Positions 10,478 to 20,496 of a stretch of DNA of 64,000 nt are shown here, piece after piece. The notes below the pieces were generated by a model. The model was not told the origin of the DNA. It searched no databases and saw nothing but the letters and a program-made list of their open reading frames with translations. The position numbers and the translations under genes were made by a program. Each line of letters begins with the position of its first letter. Position 1 is the first letter of the stretch. Origin of the DNA: Glebionis coronaria (lineage: Eukaryota > Streptophyta > Magnoliopsida > Asterales > Asteraceae); contig JANFOE010000190.1 of assembly GCA_025667525.1 (NCBI GenBank), forward strand, positions 2,792,501-2,856,500, read 5' to 3'.

Positions 10478-11222
10478 TGTTGGGAATCTAAACTTGTTAG
10501 ATTCCCTGATCATTGATTTAAACATAATTAGGCTGATAGATAGTCCCTTGCCTGTGCCTAGGAGGCAGGCAAGTTTCGCAAGACTCACAGAGATCCAAGT
10601 CTCTGTGAGCAACCTCAGAGGAGTCCATGTCAGAGACATTGTCAGGGAAGTCGAAGATTACCTGAAGACATACTCCTTGGCTGTGATGGATAACAGCCAA
10701 GATGTATTAGGGACTCTGAGGGGTTGAGAGTTAACAGGGGTGGCAATACCCTGATAACTCTCAGCACACTTTGGACATGCCATTTGTGTGTTCGAGAATA
10801 TGAAGAATAAGGAAACTGTTTTTGACAACTGTTCCTTAAAGCATAATGGAAGACTACCAAGAATAGAAGGACATCATGTGACTGATGTGGGAACTTGTAA
10901 AAGCTTATGTAGTCGACATCAAGTACTGTTTAAGTCAAACTCGTAACACTATAAATAGGATGTGTATCCATGCATTAATGTTCAACACTTTGTGATATTA
11001 AGAACATTAGTGCGTATAACTTAGTGAATCAAACAGCTACGACTGTATTCATAAGTTAAGGTTTATTGTTGTTCAAAGTGTGCACAACACATTGTCATCA
11101 AACGGTGTTATCCATAACACTTGTAATTCTTTATTATACAATAATAAGATTACGTTTGAAAAGTAATACCTTGTGTTGATTAAGTTTAAATTAGGGTTTC
11201 TTGCATTGATTAGGGACTTTCA
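10478..11222 (+). repeat. 3' LTR of A1 (745 bases)
   Basis: It begins TGTTGGGAATC and ends GGGACTTTCA. The same sequence recurs, inverted, at 17638-18382, 19560-20305 and 31108-31853, and partially at 61270-61750. A TATA box is present at about 10950. The extent is set by comparison with the two complete LTRs of A3. Confidence 0.93.
10950..10957 (+). promoter_or_regulatory. LTR TATA box (A1)
   Basis: TATAAATA within ACACTATAAATAGGATG is the likely core promoter of the LTR. The matching site in the A3 5' LTR is 31373-31380 on the minus strand. Confidence 0.65.
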
Positions 11223-11910
11223 CACACAAATCCATATGTAGGAGATGTAACCTATTCGTTGAGTTGGGAACAGGTTTGGGTTTGTGAGGCTTCTTCTTAC
11301 TTTTACCTTGCTCACATGAAGGACAAAGATGGTCTTTTGTATATCTGAACTTTGGAAGACCGGTAACGAGATCATCTTTCGCGAGATGGGTGATGGCATC
11401 GAAATTGAGATGAGATAACCTTTGATGCCATAACCACGACTTTGTTGATGTGGCTCGGGCCATGAGACAAATTGGAGAAGCAGCAGACATTTGAAAAAGA
11501 TCAATGGTGTAAAGGTTGGTGGTACGATTTCCTTTCAACAGATCAATTCCTTCAAGATCTCTTACAAAACATGTATGACTTCTGAAAGCGACCTCCAAGT
11601 CTGAATCACAAAATTGCCCAACCGAGAACAAGTTATGTCCCAAGCCATCAACAAAAGAGACTCTGGTGATGATTATATTTCCCCAATGAAGATCACCATA
11701 GCTTAGAATTGCTGCAACATGATCATTTCCAAATCGAACAGTTCCCATGAAACGCCATACAAAGTTCTTGAGAAGGCTTCGATTCCCAGTCATATGTTTG
11801 GAACAGCCCGAGTCCACGCACCAGAGACAAATTTCAACAGCCTGCCAATGATAAGAGAAACAAATATTTTGGCAACCGATGAAATAGGCTCCTGTAGGGT
11901 TAGAAGATAA
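11223..11910 (-). pseudogene. pol: Pol N-terminus of B, cut by A1 insertion
   Basis: The frame is the same as gag and is separated from it by the TAA at 11911-11913. It carries the aspartic protease motif VDSGCSKHMTG (about 11810), the GAG-pre-integrase region with SWLWHQRLSHLNFD (about 11430), a CPSCEQGKSK zinc-binding motif and the first integrase residues LHLLHMDL. The A1 LTR then replaces the rest, and reading on gives a few meaningless residues from the LTR. The missing RT and RNase H should resume beyond the 5' end of A1, outside the window. Confidence 0.88.
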
Positions 11911-14900
11911 TTAAGCCGTATCACATACCGACGTTTCACTGTCATTATGAGATCTACTAGTATCGATAATTTTGCCACTACAGTCAAAATTTCTACCAGT
12001 AGGCAACCATTTAGAGGTGAGTCTAGGGCTACTAGGCTTAGCAATACTTTCTGTGGACCCTACATGCGTACTTTTTGGAACATACACCTTAGCCTTAGGA
12101 GTGCGTTGTTGTTCACTGACTGACAGCTTGTCAATTCGAGTGTAACCACCATAATTCAAACCATTCATAGTCAAACCACAAGCATCATGACTAAAAGTAA
12201 AGAAACATTTATTACATTTAGCACAAATAACTTCAGATTTTTCATTCCGAATAGCAAGCTTAAAGTCATTACATTCAGATGAATTAGGTTTCTGATTATG
12301 ATTAAAAAGCGGTAAATTCCTAGAGTGTTCTTCTACTTCCACATTATTGATCTTGGGGCGACTACTTCTAGAGGCAAAAGGGACCCTATCATTCCTTGTA
12401 TTGCTCGTAGGCTGTGGCCTTCTGCTCTTAGTGTAGTTGTTTATTCCTGTAGAAGAAGACACGCGTCTATTAGAATTAGCACTTTTTAAATCAATAACTT
12501 GTGGTTGAGTTATAGTGATCGGTTTTGTCCTAACGCTTGTTGTACGTTGTTTGCTAGGCACAGAGGGAGAACTAACACGAAACATTCCTGGGGCAATCAC
12601 AGCAGTTTTCGTTCCAGCAGCCTTGGGAAAAGGTGTCACAGCAATACGAGTGGGTCCCGAGGTTGCTGGTTTCTGGATCATCGTATCCACAATCGAGCTA
12701 GGTTCAGAAGTCTTATCTTTTAACAATGCCTTTAGCTTACAGTTCTCACAGATTTTATCAATAAGTTTCTGATAGACAGACTTACTTTGTTCAACAGCCT
12801 GCTTATATGAAACAACAACAGATTCTAAATCTGCAATCTTAGCCTTAAGCTTCTGAACATTACCACCACTAGCACTCTCTAACCCTAACAAGGCCAAATT
12901 CGTTTCTGAAACCCCTCCTAACTGAGCCTGCAACCGTACGATAGTTTGTTGCATTTCATTGTGAGCTTTTTCATACGAAATCTTGTCATATTTGCATTCA
13001 TCACATTTTTTGACAAATTTATTCCAAAGATCGGTGAATTCTTTATCCTTTTTAATGACATAAGATTCCATTTTCTCTTTCATAAGATCAAGCTCAGTTT
13101 GGAGGTTTTCATTATGCGACATAGAGGTACCTAACTCAACAGGGCTACTATCAATACAATCACGAGCTTTAGAGAGGCGTTCAAGATCGTTTTCCAAAAC
13201 TTTAATTTTATCAAGAGATTCATCAGCTTCCTTCGTCAATGATTTAAAGTCTTCAACAAAGTTGGCTAATTCTTTTAGAAAAGCGTTTTCCAAATTTCCT
13301 AACCGAGCATCAACTTGATTAATAATCGGATTAATATCGTTTTGAAGAATTTTTTGAACCTCAATCTGAACAGGTGATGTAAAATTACCTCCAGTTATTT
13401 TAGAATTAACAACACGTTTAAGGATGACAAAGTTATCTTTAAGCTCGCTTAGAAATCGGCGAGTGATACTCGGTTTAGGAGGGTCATCAGACAATTCCTC
13501 ACTTGGTAGCAAAAGCATTTCAGTATTCGTTTTAGACCAAACAAAAACAGTTGGAGGATTAACTTTCGGATAATAAACGGGTATCACTTCTTTATCAAGC
13601 TTTTTCATTCTTAAACGAGACTCTACAGCAAGTTCAGTAGTTTCCTCGGAATCATGCACACTAGGAGGATTATGCTCATCAGACAATAGCACACTACCAT
13701 TATATAAAGTTTCATTAGTGGCCTGAACTTGCTTAAGGTATCCTGGATTAGAGGGAAGAGGACAACCTAAAGCCATTTTGTATCGAGTGTAATTTATCTC
13801 ATTCACTTTTGGTGCGAGCATATTTATCGTCTGCATAGTTTGGCCACGTTTTACTAAAAGGTTGTCTAAATCTCTAATCCTATCCTGCGCTTTGCAAAAA
13901 TCCTCAAGAAGCCCATCTTCTCGAATTTTGAAATCATGTTTTAGCTTTTTTCGTCCTTCTTTTAATTCCACAATAATAGATTTTTCAGTTGAGAGCTGTT
14001 TATTAAGAGAAGTGATTTCATCATTCAATTCGCTTATCTTTTTAGCACTACTTAAATGTAAGGCATTTAGTTTCTTAGTGGTGCATTTTTCTTGATAAAC
14101 CGATGTAGCATGAGCTTGTTCAAGTTCCTTGATTTTAGCATGATGAATCTCAAAACTTTTCTCCCGTTCCTTATATCCCGCAAGCTCAATGGTCAATTTG
14201 GCATTAGTTTCTCTAAACTTATTATTAACCACCGTAGCATGATCTACATCCTTAGCAAGCTTATCAAATAGAGATTTATAATACGCATGTGTCTCATCAG
14301 GAAGGGTTATAGGCTGGGCAACTTGATCCAAACTAAGGTCCACACTAGGCTCATTTGAAATAATATTACTAGTATTCGTTTGATCCTCGTGTGTCTCAAT
14401 ATAGGGCTCAAGCATCTCAGTATACTCTTCCTCCTGATTAGACATATTATATATATCATTATCATCAAAACTTGGGTGTACCTCAGAGGGACCGTCTGCA
14501 TCATAAACGGGAGCTCTGTCATCATGCATTCCTGAGGTTGATGCTTGTTGTAAGTTTGCCATCAAGATGTAGTTGGCATTAACCTCTTCTTCCTCGTCAT
14601 ATTCTGCAGCAGAAGCCATAAGATCAAATTTCTCAGCTTGAAGTGGGATTCCTGCCTCTTCTTTTTGTGCTATGAGAAGCTGAGTCTGAAGATAAGCAGC
14701 ATCCCTCTTCTTTTTGGCTGTGCAATCTCGAGCATAATAACCAAATCCCCTGCAGTTGTAGCACTGAACCTGACGATTGTTGTTTCCATTTCCCGTACCA
14801 GTATTCTCAGCCCTTGCAGCCATAATGTTTCCCATCTGGTTACCAACCGCTGGCACAACAATTAACCCATTCTGATTACCCGCATTCGGAACACCCGGAT

Positions 14901-16067
14901 TTGACCACGGTTTTGACCATACTGATTTCCTGCATTGCCAACGGTCTCCCCAGCATTCTGACCATATTGTGGAAACTGAGTCCCCGTGTTTCCAGCAACT
15001 ACCAATTGGCGATCTTGATTCGCATTCATGAAAGGTTGAGCAATCTGCCTATTTCTAGTGTTCGAGGAGATTCTCTGATTGTTGTTGGTGGGGTTAATGG
15101 TGAATTTGAATGCTTTTGCAAGAAGGGCAAGACCAGTATTAATAGCATGAGTAGGATCGGTAATGTCATCAAAACAGGCAATGGGTTGTTGTAAGTAATT
15201 CATAGCAGCAGGATGTTGATATCCATAAGCAGTGAGTTGTTGTTGTTGTTGTTGTTGTGGCATGAAGTTACTTGATGAGGGTTGATGGTAGGGTACCATG
15301 GGATATGACATAGATGATGGAGAGTTTGCCATAAAAGCCAATAGATCTTGTGTCTTGGCACGTCTTTCTGCCCTAACTTCGTTAGCTTCATCTTGATTCA
15401 TCTTCAAATAGTCATACACTTGAGTGTAGTCCACAACATAAAGATCCTTGGTTTGATTGACAAGAGTGACATATCGTGACCATTCAGAAGGAAGATTATC
15501 AAGAAGTTTGATGTTGGTAGCAATTTGTGCAGGTTCATGTTTGTTTCTTCTAAGATGGTTCATGAGGGTTGAAAACCGATGATAATAAGGTTCAATTTGT
15601 TCCCCTTCAGTAGACGTAAATTTCTCTCATTCACGAAGCAACTTAGTTTCCTTTTCTTGTAAACCGATTTCACTGCCCTTCATCATTTTCTGAATCCTAA
15701 GCCACATCTCGTGTGCGGTTTCACAACTATCGACAACAGCATAAACATCTTCAGGAAGTCCCATAAGAATGACTTGAATTGCTTGATCATCAGCGTCGAG
15801 TTGTTTGGATTCAGCTTCAGTTAATTCTTCATCTGTTTGCTCATGACTTGAATCAGCTACTGGGTTAGCATTCGTAGGGTCCCCAGGCACAATAATTGTT
15901 CTTCTAACGTACGGACCCTTTTGAATCGAGTTGACAATCAACTTTCCCAGAGGTTTACATTTTGCATAACGAAGGAGACGACTAGCCCATGTAGTGTAAT
16001 TCTCCTTGGTAAGCATGGGTGGACGATTCTCAGTACCCGCAACATAGATATCTTGTTGAGACGTCAT
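11911..16067 (-). pseudogene. gag: Gag of B with long coiled-coil extension; two lesions
   Basis: ATG at 16067 (MTSQQDIYVAG) starts a copia-type Gag domain. TGA at 15624-15626 stands where a Trp is expected (before EKFTSTEG). A 1-base frameshift near 14860-14900 separates the Gag domain from a CCHC knuckle (CYNCRGFGYYARDC, about 14750). After the knuckle about 900 further residues are open (14856 to 11911), rich in heptad-like Leu/Lys/Glu patterns (about 14250-12750), then Ser/Thr/Lys-rich sequence with a CAKCNKCFFTFSHDAC cluster (about 12200). A glutamine run is encoded near 15240. The gag-pol boundary is a TAA in frame, so read-through or mutation is possible. Confidence 0.85.
15236..15258. 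repeat. GTT/AAC microsatellite (polyglutamine in Gag of B)
   Basis: Seven GTT units read as CAA glutamine codons on the minus strand, inside the Gag Pro/Gln-rich linker. Confidence 0.9.
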
Positions 16068-17050
16068 CGAAGAAGTCGTGTAAACAACAGGATCTCAATT
16101 CGTAGAAAGCGTGTGGTGATGTTGAAATTCCGAAACTTCCGATTTTTTTCTCAGTCCGACAATAAATTCCTCAGTCCGACAAAACGGTAAGCTGAAAAAA
16201 TTATGTATCGCCAAATTTTGAAATTGAGTTCGAGATAGCCAAAAACTAGTAGGGAAAAAATTTGATTCTACTTGACCTAAAAATTTTAACTCTTTTTTTT
16301 TTTTTTTTTTTTTTGATCTTCGTGTAAACTATGTTCTGAGACTAGTCTAGATGGTGGCTAACACTAAAAATTATTCTAACAAAAAATTCCATCGGAATGT
16401 CCAACGATCGGAATGTCTCTCTATCGGAATGTCCCTCTATCGGAATGTCCTTTGATCGGAATGTCCTTTGATCGGAATGTTGATCTGTCGCAATGTTGCT
16501 TGTATCGGAATGTCTTACGATCGGAATGTCCTTCTATCGGAATCTTAGATCGCAATGATGATCTGTCGGAATGCTTAGATCGGAATAACTTCAGATCGGA
16601 ATATGTTCAGATCGGAATAACTTCAGATCGGAATGCTGACAAAATTGAAGCAGAGTAACGGCTTAAAAACCTTCCTTATACCCGTCGGAATCCTAGATCG
16701 CAAAGTACGATCGGAATGTCCAGATCGGAATAAGTAATAAAATCCAACTATCACAATGTAGAACCAAACCCTTTGCGATGGTAATGGTTATTGCGATGGA
16801 AGCCCACGTTTAACTTGTACTTTCCGATGGAAGATTCTGCAAGAATTTCGGAAAGATGAACAAACAAGAAATTTTTTAACTTGATCCAAAATACTTGTTT
16901 TTAAGCCAAAGCCAAGATGCCCAAATCACTCCTACACGATTTAAAGAAGTTATACGACTTAGAAACACAAACAACCACGAAAATGTTTTGATGTTTTGGC
17001 GAAAAACAATCAAAATCACACGAAATGCTTAAATACGAATCCCTTGGCGA
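16068..17050 (-). other. 5' leader of B
   Basis: No ORF belongs here. It holds a run of 22 T on the + strand (16293-16314), the TCGGAAT word array (16390-16740), and AT-rich sequence up to the primer site. Long untranslated leaders between primer site and gag are usual for plant copia elements. Confidence 0.7.
16390..16740. repeat. TCGGAAT short-word array (ATTCCGA on the sense strand)
   Basis: I count 17 exact TCGGAAT in about 350 bases, all in one orientation, usually preceded by GA or TA and followed by GTCC or AAC, at 14-20 base intervals. Several variants (TCGCAAT) are interspersed. The spacing is irregular, so this is a degenerate array and not a strict satellite. Confidence 0.92.
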
Positions 17051-17059
17051 ATGATACCA
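17051..17059 (-). other. Primer binding site of B
   Basis: On the minus strand TGGTATCAT lies 2 bases inside the 5' LTR, matching the start of an initiator tRNA-Met site (TGGTATCAGAGC) for about 8 bases before diverging. Confidence 0.7.
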
Positions 17060-17061
17060 CT

Positions 17062-17425
17062 TGTTGGATTGTAACACACGACTTATAATGATATAGAAAT
17101 GTAGATGAAGATTAAACCAAAAAAAGAAAGATTAGATTAGATGAAGGAAAAAGAGAAAAACAAAGTTGTGAATTCCTAGTAAGAGAAACACATACGTTTC
17201 TCTCTCTACAAAACAATGGAATGGAAAACACATACACAAATGAGGCTTAGGAGGCCTTTTATACTAAGTAGTAAGTGTTTAGGAGGCCTTCCTCATTTGT
17301 GTGTTCGGGACTAATTCCCGTTACATAAACATTAATAACTAAGAACTCTCGACACCGTTGAATAGTATTTTTCACGAGCTTCGCAACGGTATATTATATG
17401 ACCATCACTTTAAATACGGCTAACA
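17062..17425 (-). repeat. 5' LTR of B (364 bases)
   Basis: On the minus strand it starts TGTTAGCCG and ends ATCCAACA, with the primer site directly inside. A TATA box lies at 17254-17262. Its partner 3' LTR is outside the window. Confidence 0.82.
17254..17262 (-). promoter_or_regulatory. LTR TATA box of B
   Basis: Minus-strand TATAAAAGG within the 5' LTR of B is the likely core promoter for this element. Confidence 0.6.
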
Positions 17426-17563
17426 GACTGGTACACTTGTGACGTGTGATCCACCTCTTGGGTCAAGAAGTTGGGGTAGATCATCGTCATTGGCAGGAGG
17501 GTTAAGTCTTGGTGAAGATGGGTTTATGGAAGGTGATTGTGGTGGGTTAGAAGTTTCTGGCAT
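17426..17563 (-). pseudogene. gag: Gag N-terminus of A2, truncated by insertion of B
   Basis: ATG at 17563 opens MPETSNPPQSPS and continues in frame through DDDLPQLLD to the insertion point. It matches the start of A3 gag (ATG at 31033) with small indels and shows where the Sirevirus gag begins. Confidence 0.8.
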
Positions 17564-17623
17564 GGTGGATCTTGATTATAAAACTGAGAACGATGTTTCT
17601 TGAAGGTTTTAATATCAAACACC

Positions 17624-17635
17624 GCTCTGATACCA
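17624..17635 (-). other. Primer binding site of A2
   Basis: Minus-strand TGGTATCAGAGC is a perfect 12-base match to the plant initiator tRNA-Met site, 2 bases inside the 5' LTR. Confidence 0.88.
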
Positions 17636-17637
17636 AT

Positions 17638-18382
17638 TGTAATTCCCTAATCAATGCAAGAAACCCTAATCTTAACTTAATCAACACAAGGTATTACTTT
17701 TCAAACGTAATCTTATTATTGTATAATAAAGAATACAAGTGTTATGGATAACACAGTTTGATGACAATGTGTTGTGCACACTTTGAACAACAATAAACCC
17801 TAACTTATGAATACAGTCGTAGCTGTTTGATTCACTAAGTTATATGCAATAATGTTCTTGATATCTCAAAGTGTTAAACATTAATGCATGGATACACATC
17901 CTATTTATAGTGTTACGAGTTTGACCTAAACAGTACTTGATGGTGACTACACAAGCTTTTACAAGTTCCCACATCAGTCACATGATGTCCTTCTATTCTT
18001 GGTAGTCTTCCATTATGCTTTAAGGAAACAGTTGTCAAAACAGTTTCCTTTTTCTTCATAGTCTCGAACACACAAATGGCATGTCCAAAGTGTGCTGAGA
18101 GTTATCAGGGTATTGCCACCCCTGTTAACTCTCAACCCCTCAGAGTCCCTGATACATCTTGGCTGTTATCCATCACAGCCAATGAGTATGTCTTCAGGTA
18201 ATTCTTCGACTTCCCTGACAATGTCTCTGACATGGACTCCTCTGAGGTTGCTCACAGAGACTTGGATCTCTGTGAGTCTTGCGAAACTTGCCTGCCTCCT
18301 AGGCACAGGCAAGGGACTATCTAACAGCCTAATTATGTTTAAATCAATGATCAGGGAATCTAACAAGTTTAGATTCCCAACA
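17638..18382 (-). repeat. 5' LTR of A2 (745 bases)
   Basis: It is homologous over its full length to the LTRs of A1 and A3. The end next to the primer site reads TGTAATTCCC in place of the family TGAAAGTCCC, so the terminus has mutated. Confidence 0.9.
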
Positions 18383-19028
18383 ATAATAAATGCCTTATTT
18401 TATTTAGTGTCTTTGTATTTGTTATATTGTCACTAAGTGGATGGAAAATCTTGTGGTTCATTAAACAATTCTATTCTACTGGAAAACTCTATTATTTATC
18501 AGTGAGCTTTGTTTTTATCAGAAAACGCTAACTATTATCTGTGAACTCTGTTTTATCAGAAAACTTTATTTATTTCCAGAAAACTCTGTTGTTATCAGTA
18601 AGCTATATTTACTCTTAGTAAACTCTGCTTTTATCAGTAATCTCTATTTTTATTAGTAAACTTTGTTTTTATCAGTAAACTCTGTTTTTATCAATAAACT
18701 TTGTTAATATTAATAAACTTTGAAATTGTCAAAGAAAGTCTATTTAACAGAAACTGTGATTTTTAAACTCTTATATTTTACTACAAGGTGCAGTGGTCGG
18801 TAAAACTCTAATTTGTCATTAACGTTTTAAAACAAACTTATGAACTCACCAACTTTATGTTGACATTTTTAAGCATGTATTTCAGGTACTTGACTGTGTG
18901 GATTATTTGGAGTCTTCTTTGTGGTTCTTGGCATGTAGAGGTCGTTCTCGGATCAAGCTCTTGAATACTCATGAAGTCACAGCCTCCCAAAGCCAGTCTT
19001 CCACTGCGGTGAATTTGGGGGTGTGACA
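18383..19028 (+). mobile_element. T2: 3' end of a gypsy (chromovirus-type) LTR
   Basis: It shares with the T1 LTR the stretch GAACTCAC...TCAGGTACTTGA and the terminus TTTGGGGGTGT(G/T)ACA, ending at 19028. It is otherwise diverged, so it is a different subfamily. No primer site follows it, so it is a 3' or solo LTR; its beginning is lost behind the A2 insertion. It contains a short-word array at 18480-18740. Confidence 0.6.
18480..18740. repeat. ATCAGTAAACTCTG-type short-word array
   Basis: About a dozen diverged copies of a 15-25 base word (TTATCAG(A/T)AAACTCTGTTTT) run head to tail. Copies decay toward TTAATAAACTTTG at the right end. Confidence 0.8.
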
Positions 19029-19554
19029 AAAGGTGATTATCAAAAACCTTTTGCTAATTTATTTGACCACCAATCCAATTTCAAGCCCTCAAATCCCTTT
19101 CCTTGGTTATGTTAACCAAAATTTAACACTTGTTAACCCTAGTCTACCCTTAGATCTAGGTTTCCCCAAAATTTTAGCCAAAATACCCAAGTAAAATAGA
19201 TTTTATAAACCCTTGATTGATTTAGGAGTTTAAACCCTTAAAACTTGCAGATAACATACCACTTGCACCAGATAAACAAGTACCAACACAAAGGAACAAC
19301 AAACAACCACAAAGTTTGCCTTGAATCTTGATAAATCAGCTAACCCAAACACCCCTTTGGAATCTGATTTCTCAATTTTCCAAAGAATTGTTGTGATTTA
19401 ACCCTCAATCCAAGATTAAAACAACCCTAACAACAATAATCCACCCTCAGAAACACAAATCAACCATAAATTCATAGATTCACAAACAAATATGCAGATT
19501 CACCCAAAAATTAAGCAAATTTCAGAGAAAGTAAAAGAGATAAGAGAATCAAAC
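19029..19554. other. Flank H, left part: no gene recognised
   Basis: AT-rich sequence with no ORF of note. It is the left half of the site into which A3 inserted; the right half is 31859-32293. On the minus strand the combined segment lies downstream of a TATAAAAGGA box (32192-32200) and reads like a plant leader or LTR, but no terminus can be fixed. Confidence 0.5.
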
Positions 19555-19559
19555 CTCCA
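19555..19559. other. Target site duplication of A3, left
   Basis: CTCCA directly precedes the A3 LTR terminus and is repeated at 31854-31858. Confidence 0.93.
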
Positions 19560-20305
19560 TGAAAGTCCCTAATCAATGCTAGAAACACTAAACTTAACTA
19601 ATCAACATAAGTTATTACTTTTCAAACGTAATCTTATTATTGTATAATAAAGAATTACAAGTGTTATGGATAACACCGTTTGATGACAATGTGTTGTGCA
19701 CACTTTGAACAACTATAAACCCTAACTTATGAATACAGTCACAGCTGTTTGATTCAATAAGTTCTAAGCATTAATGGTGTGAATATTCTCAAAGTGTTAA
19801 ACATTAATGCTGGGATACACATCCTATATATAGTGATACGAGGTTGACCTAAGTACTAGTTGATGGTGACTACACAAGACATTCACTTTTCAGACATCTG
19901 TCACAAGATGCTCTTCTATTCTTGGTAGTCTGCCATAATGCTTTAAGGAAACAGATCTTGAAATAGTTTCCTTTTTCTTCATTGTCTCGTACACACAAAT
20001 GGCATGTCCAAAGTGTGCTGAGTGTTAACAGGGTATTGCCACCCCTGTTAACCCTCAACCCCTCAGAGTCCCTGATACATCTTGGTTGTTATCCATCACA
20101 GCTAATGAGTATGTCTTCAAGTAATCTTTGACTTCCTTGACAATGTCTCTAACATGGACTCCTCTGAGGTTGCTCACAGAGACTTGGATCTCTGTGAATC
20201 TTGTGATACTTGCTTGTCTCCTAGGCACAGGCAAGTGACTATCTAACAGCTTAAGTATTGTTTAAATCTATGATCAGGGAATCTAACAAACTTAGATTCC
20301 CAACA
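19560..20305 (-). repeat. 3' LTR of A3 (746 bases)
   Basis: On the minus strand it begins TGTTGGGAATC and ends GGGACTTTCA, the same length as the 5' LTR at 31108-31853. Its TATA region reads TATATATAGG. Confidence 0.95.
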
Positions 20306-20320
20306 ATCTCCCCCTATTTA
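20306..20320 (-). other. Polypurine tract of A3
   Basis: Minus-strand TAAATAGGGGGAGAT lies directly before the 3' LTR, identical in core to the tract of A1. Confidence 0.85.
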
Positions 20321-20413
20321 AACATAATTATAGCTAGATCTATCTAAGTTAAGGTAAGTGAGATAACAGCTTATTCTTACTCATAACAGATCTAAACAAA
20401 CATACCTCATGAT

Positions 20414-20419
20414 TTTATT
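20414..20419 (-). terminator. Poly(A) signal of the accessory gene in A3
   Basis: Minus-strand AATAAA lies downstream of the exon 2 remnant and is conserved with 10363-10368 in A1. Confidence 0.45.
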
Positions 20420-20496
20420 CATACTTAAAGAAAATTACAAGTACATTACAAAAGTGAAATAAAATGTGAAGGTAAAATTGAGCTGTGAATTTCTTC

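Larger units (their letters stand above)
1..11222 (+). mobile_element. Sirevirus-like Ty1/copia element A1, 3' part
   Basis: The order is gag, protease, integrase, reverse transcriptase, RNase H, then an accessory two-exon gene, polypurine tract and 3' LTR. Integrase before reverse transcriptase is diagnostic of Ty1/copia. The RT region around YVDDIIFG and the large post-pol region fit the Sirevirus clade. The 5' LTR, primer site and first codons of gag lie left of the window. The 3' LTR end (CA at 11221-11222) abuts the pol of element B, so A1 inserted into B. The 5 bases after it (11223-11227, CACAC) are the expected target duplication; the partner is outside the window. Confidence 0.9.
11223..17425 (-). 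mobile_element. Ty1/copia element B, 5' part, interrupted by A1
   Basis: Read on the minus strand: a 364-base 5' LTR, a tRNA-Met-type primer site, a leader with a short-word array, gag with a long C-terminal extension, and the start of pol. Pol stops abruptly at 11223, where A1 begins; the rest must lie left of the window. The right end (LTR end at 17425) abuts GACTG (17426-17430), the probable target duplication inside element A2. Confidence 0.88.
17426..18382 (-). mobile_element. Sirevirus copy A2: 5' LTR, leader and gag start
   Basis: This is a third member of the A family. It runs from its 5' LTR (right) through the primer site to the first 46 gag codons, where B has inserted at GACTG. 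The remainder lies outside the window. Its right edge (18382) meets ATAAT in the T2 LTR remnant. Confidence 0.85.

Noticed and set aside
16390..16740. AGATCGGAAT words resembling the common sequencing adapter start AGATCGGAAG
   Set aside because: The words vary, end in T or TG and never continue into the adapter; they form a regular array inside an element leader.
16390..16740. Possible CRISPR-like array
   Set aside because: Repeats are 7-12 bases and degenerate, spacers are very short and similar, and the DNA is plant nuclear.
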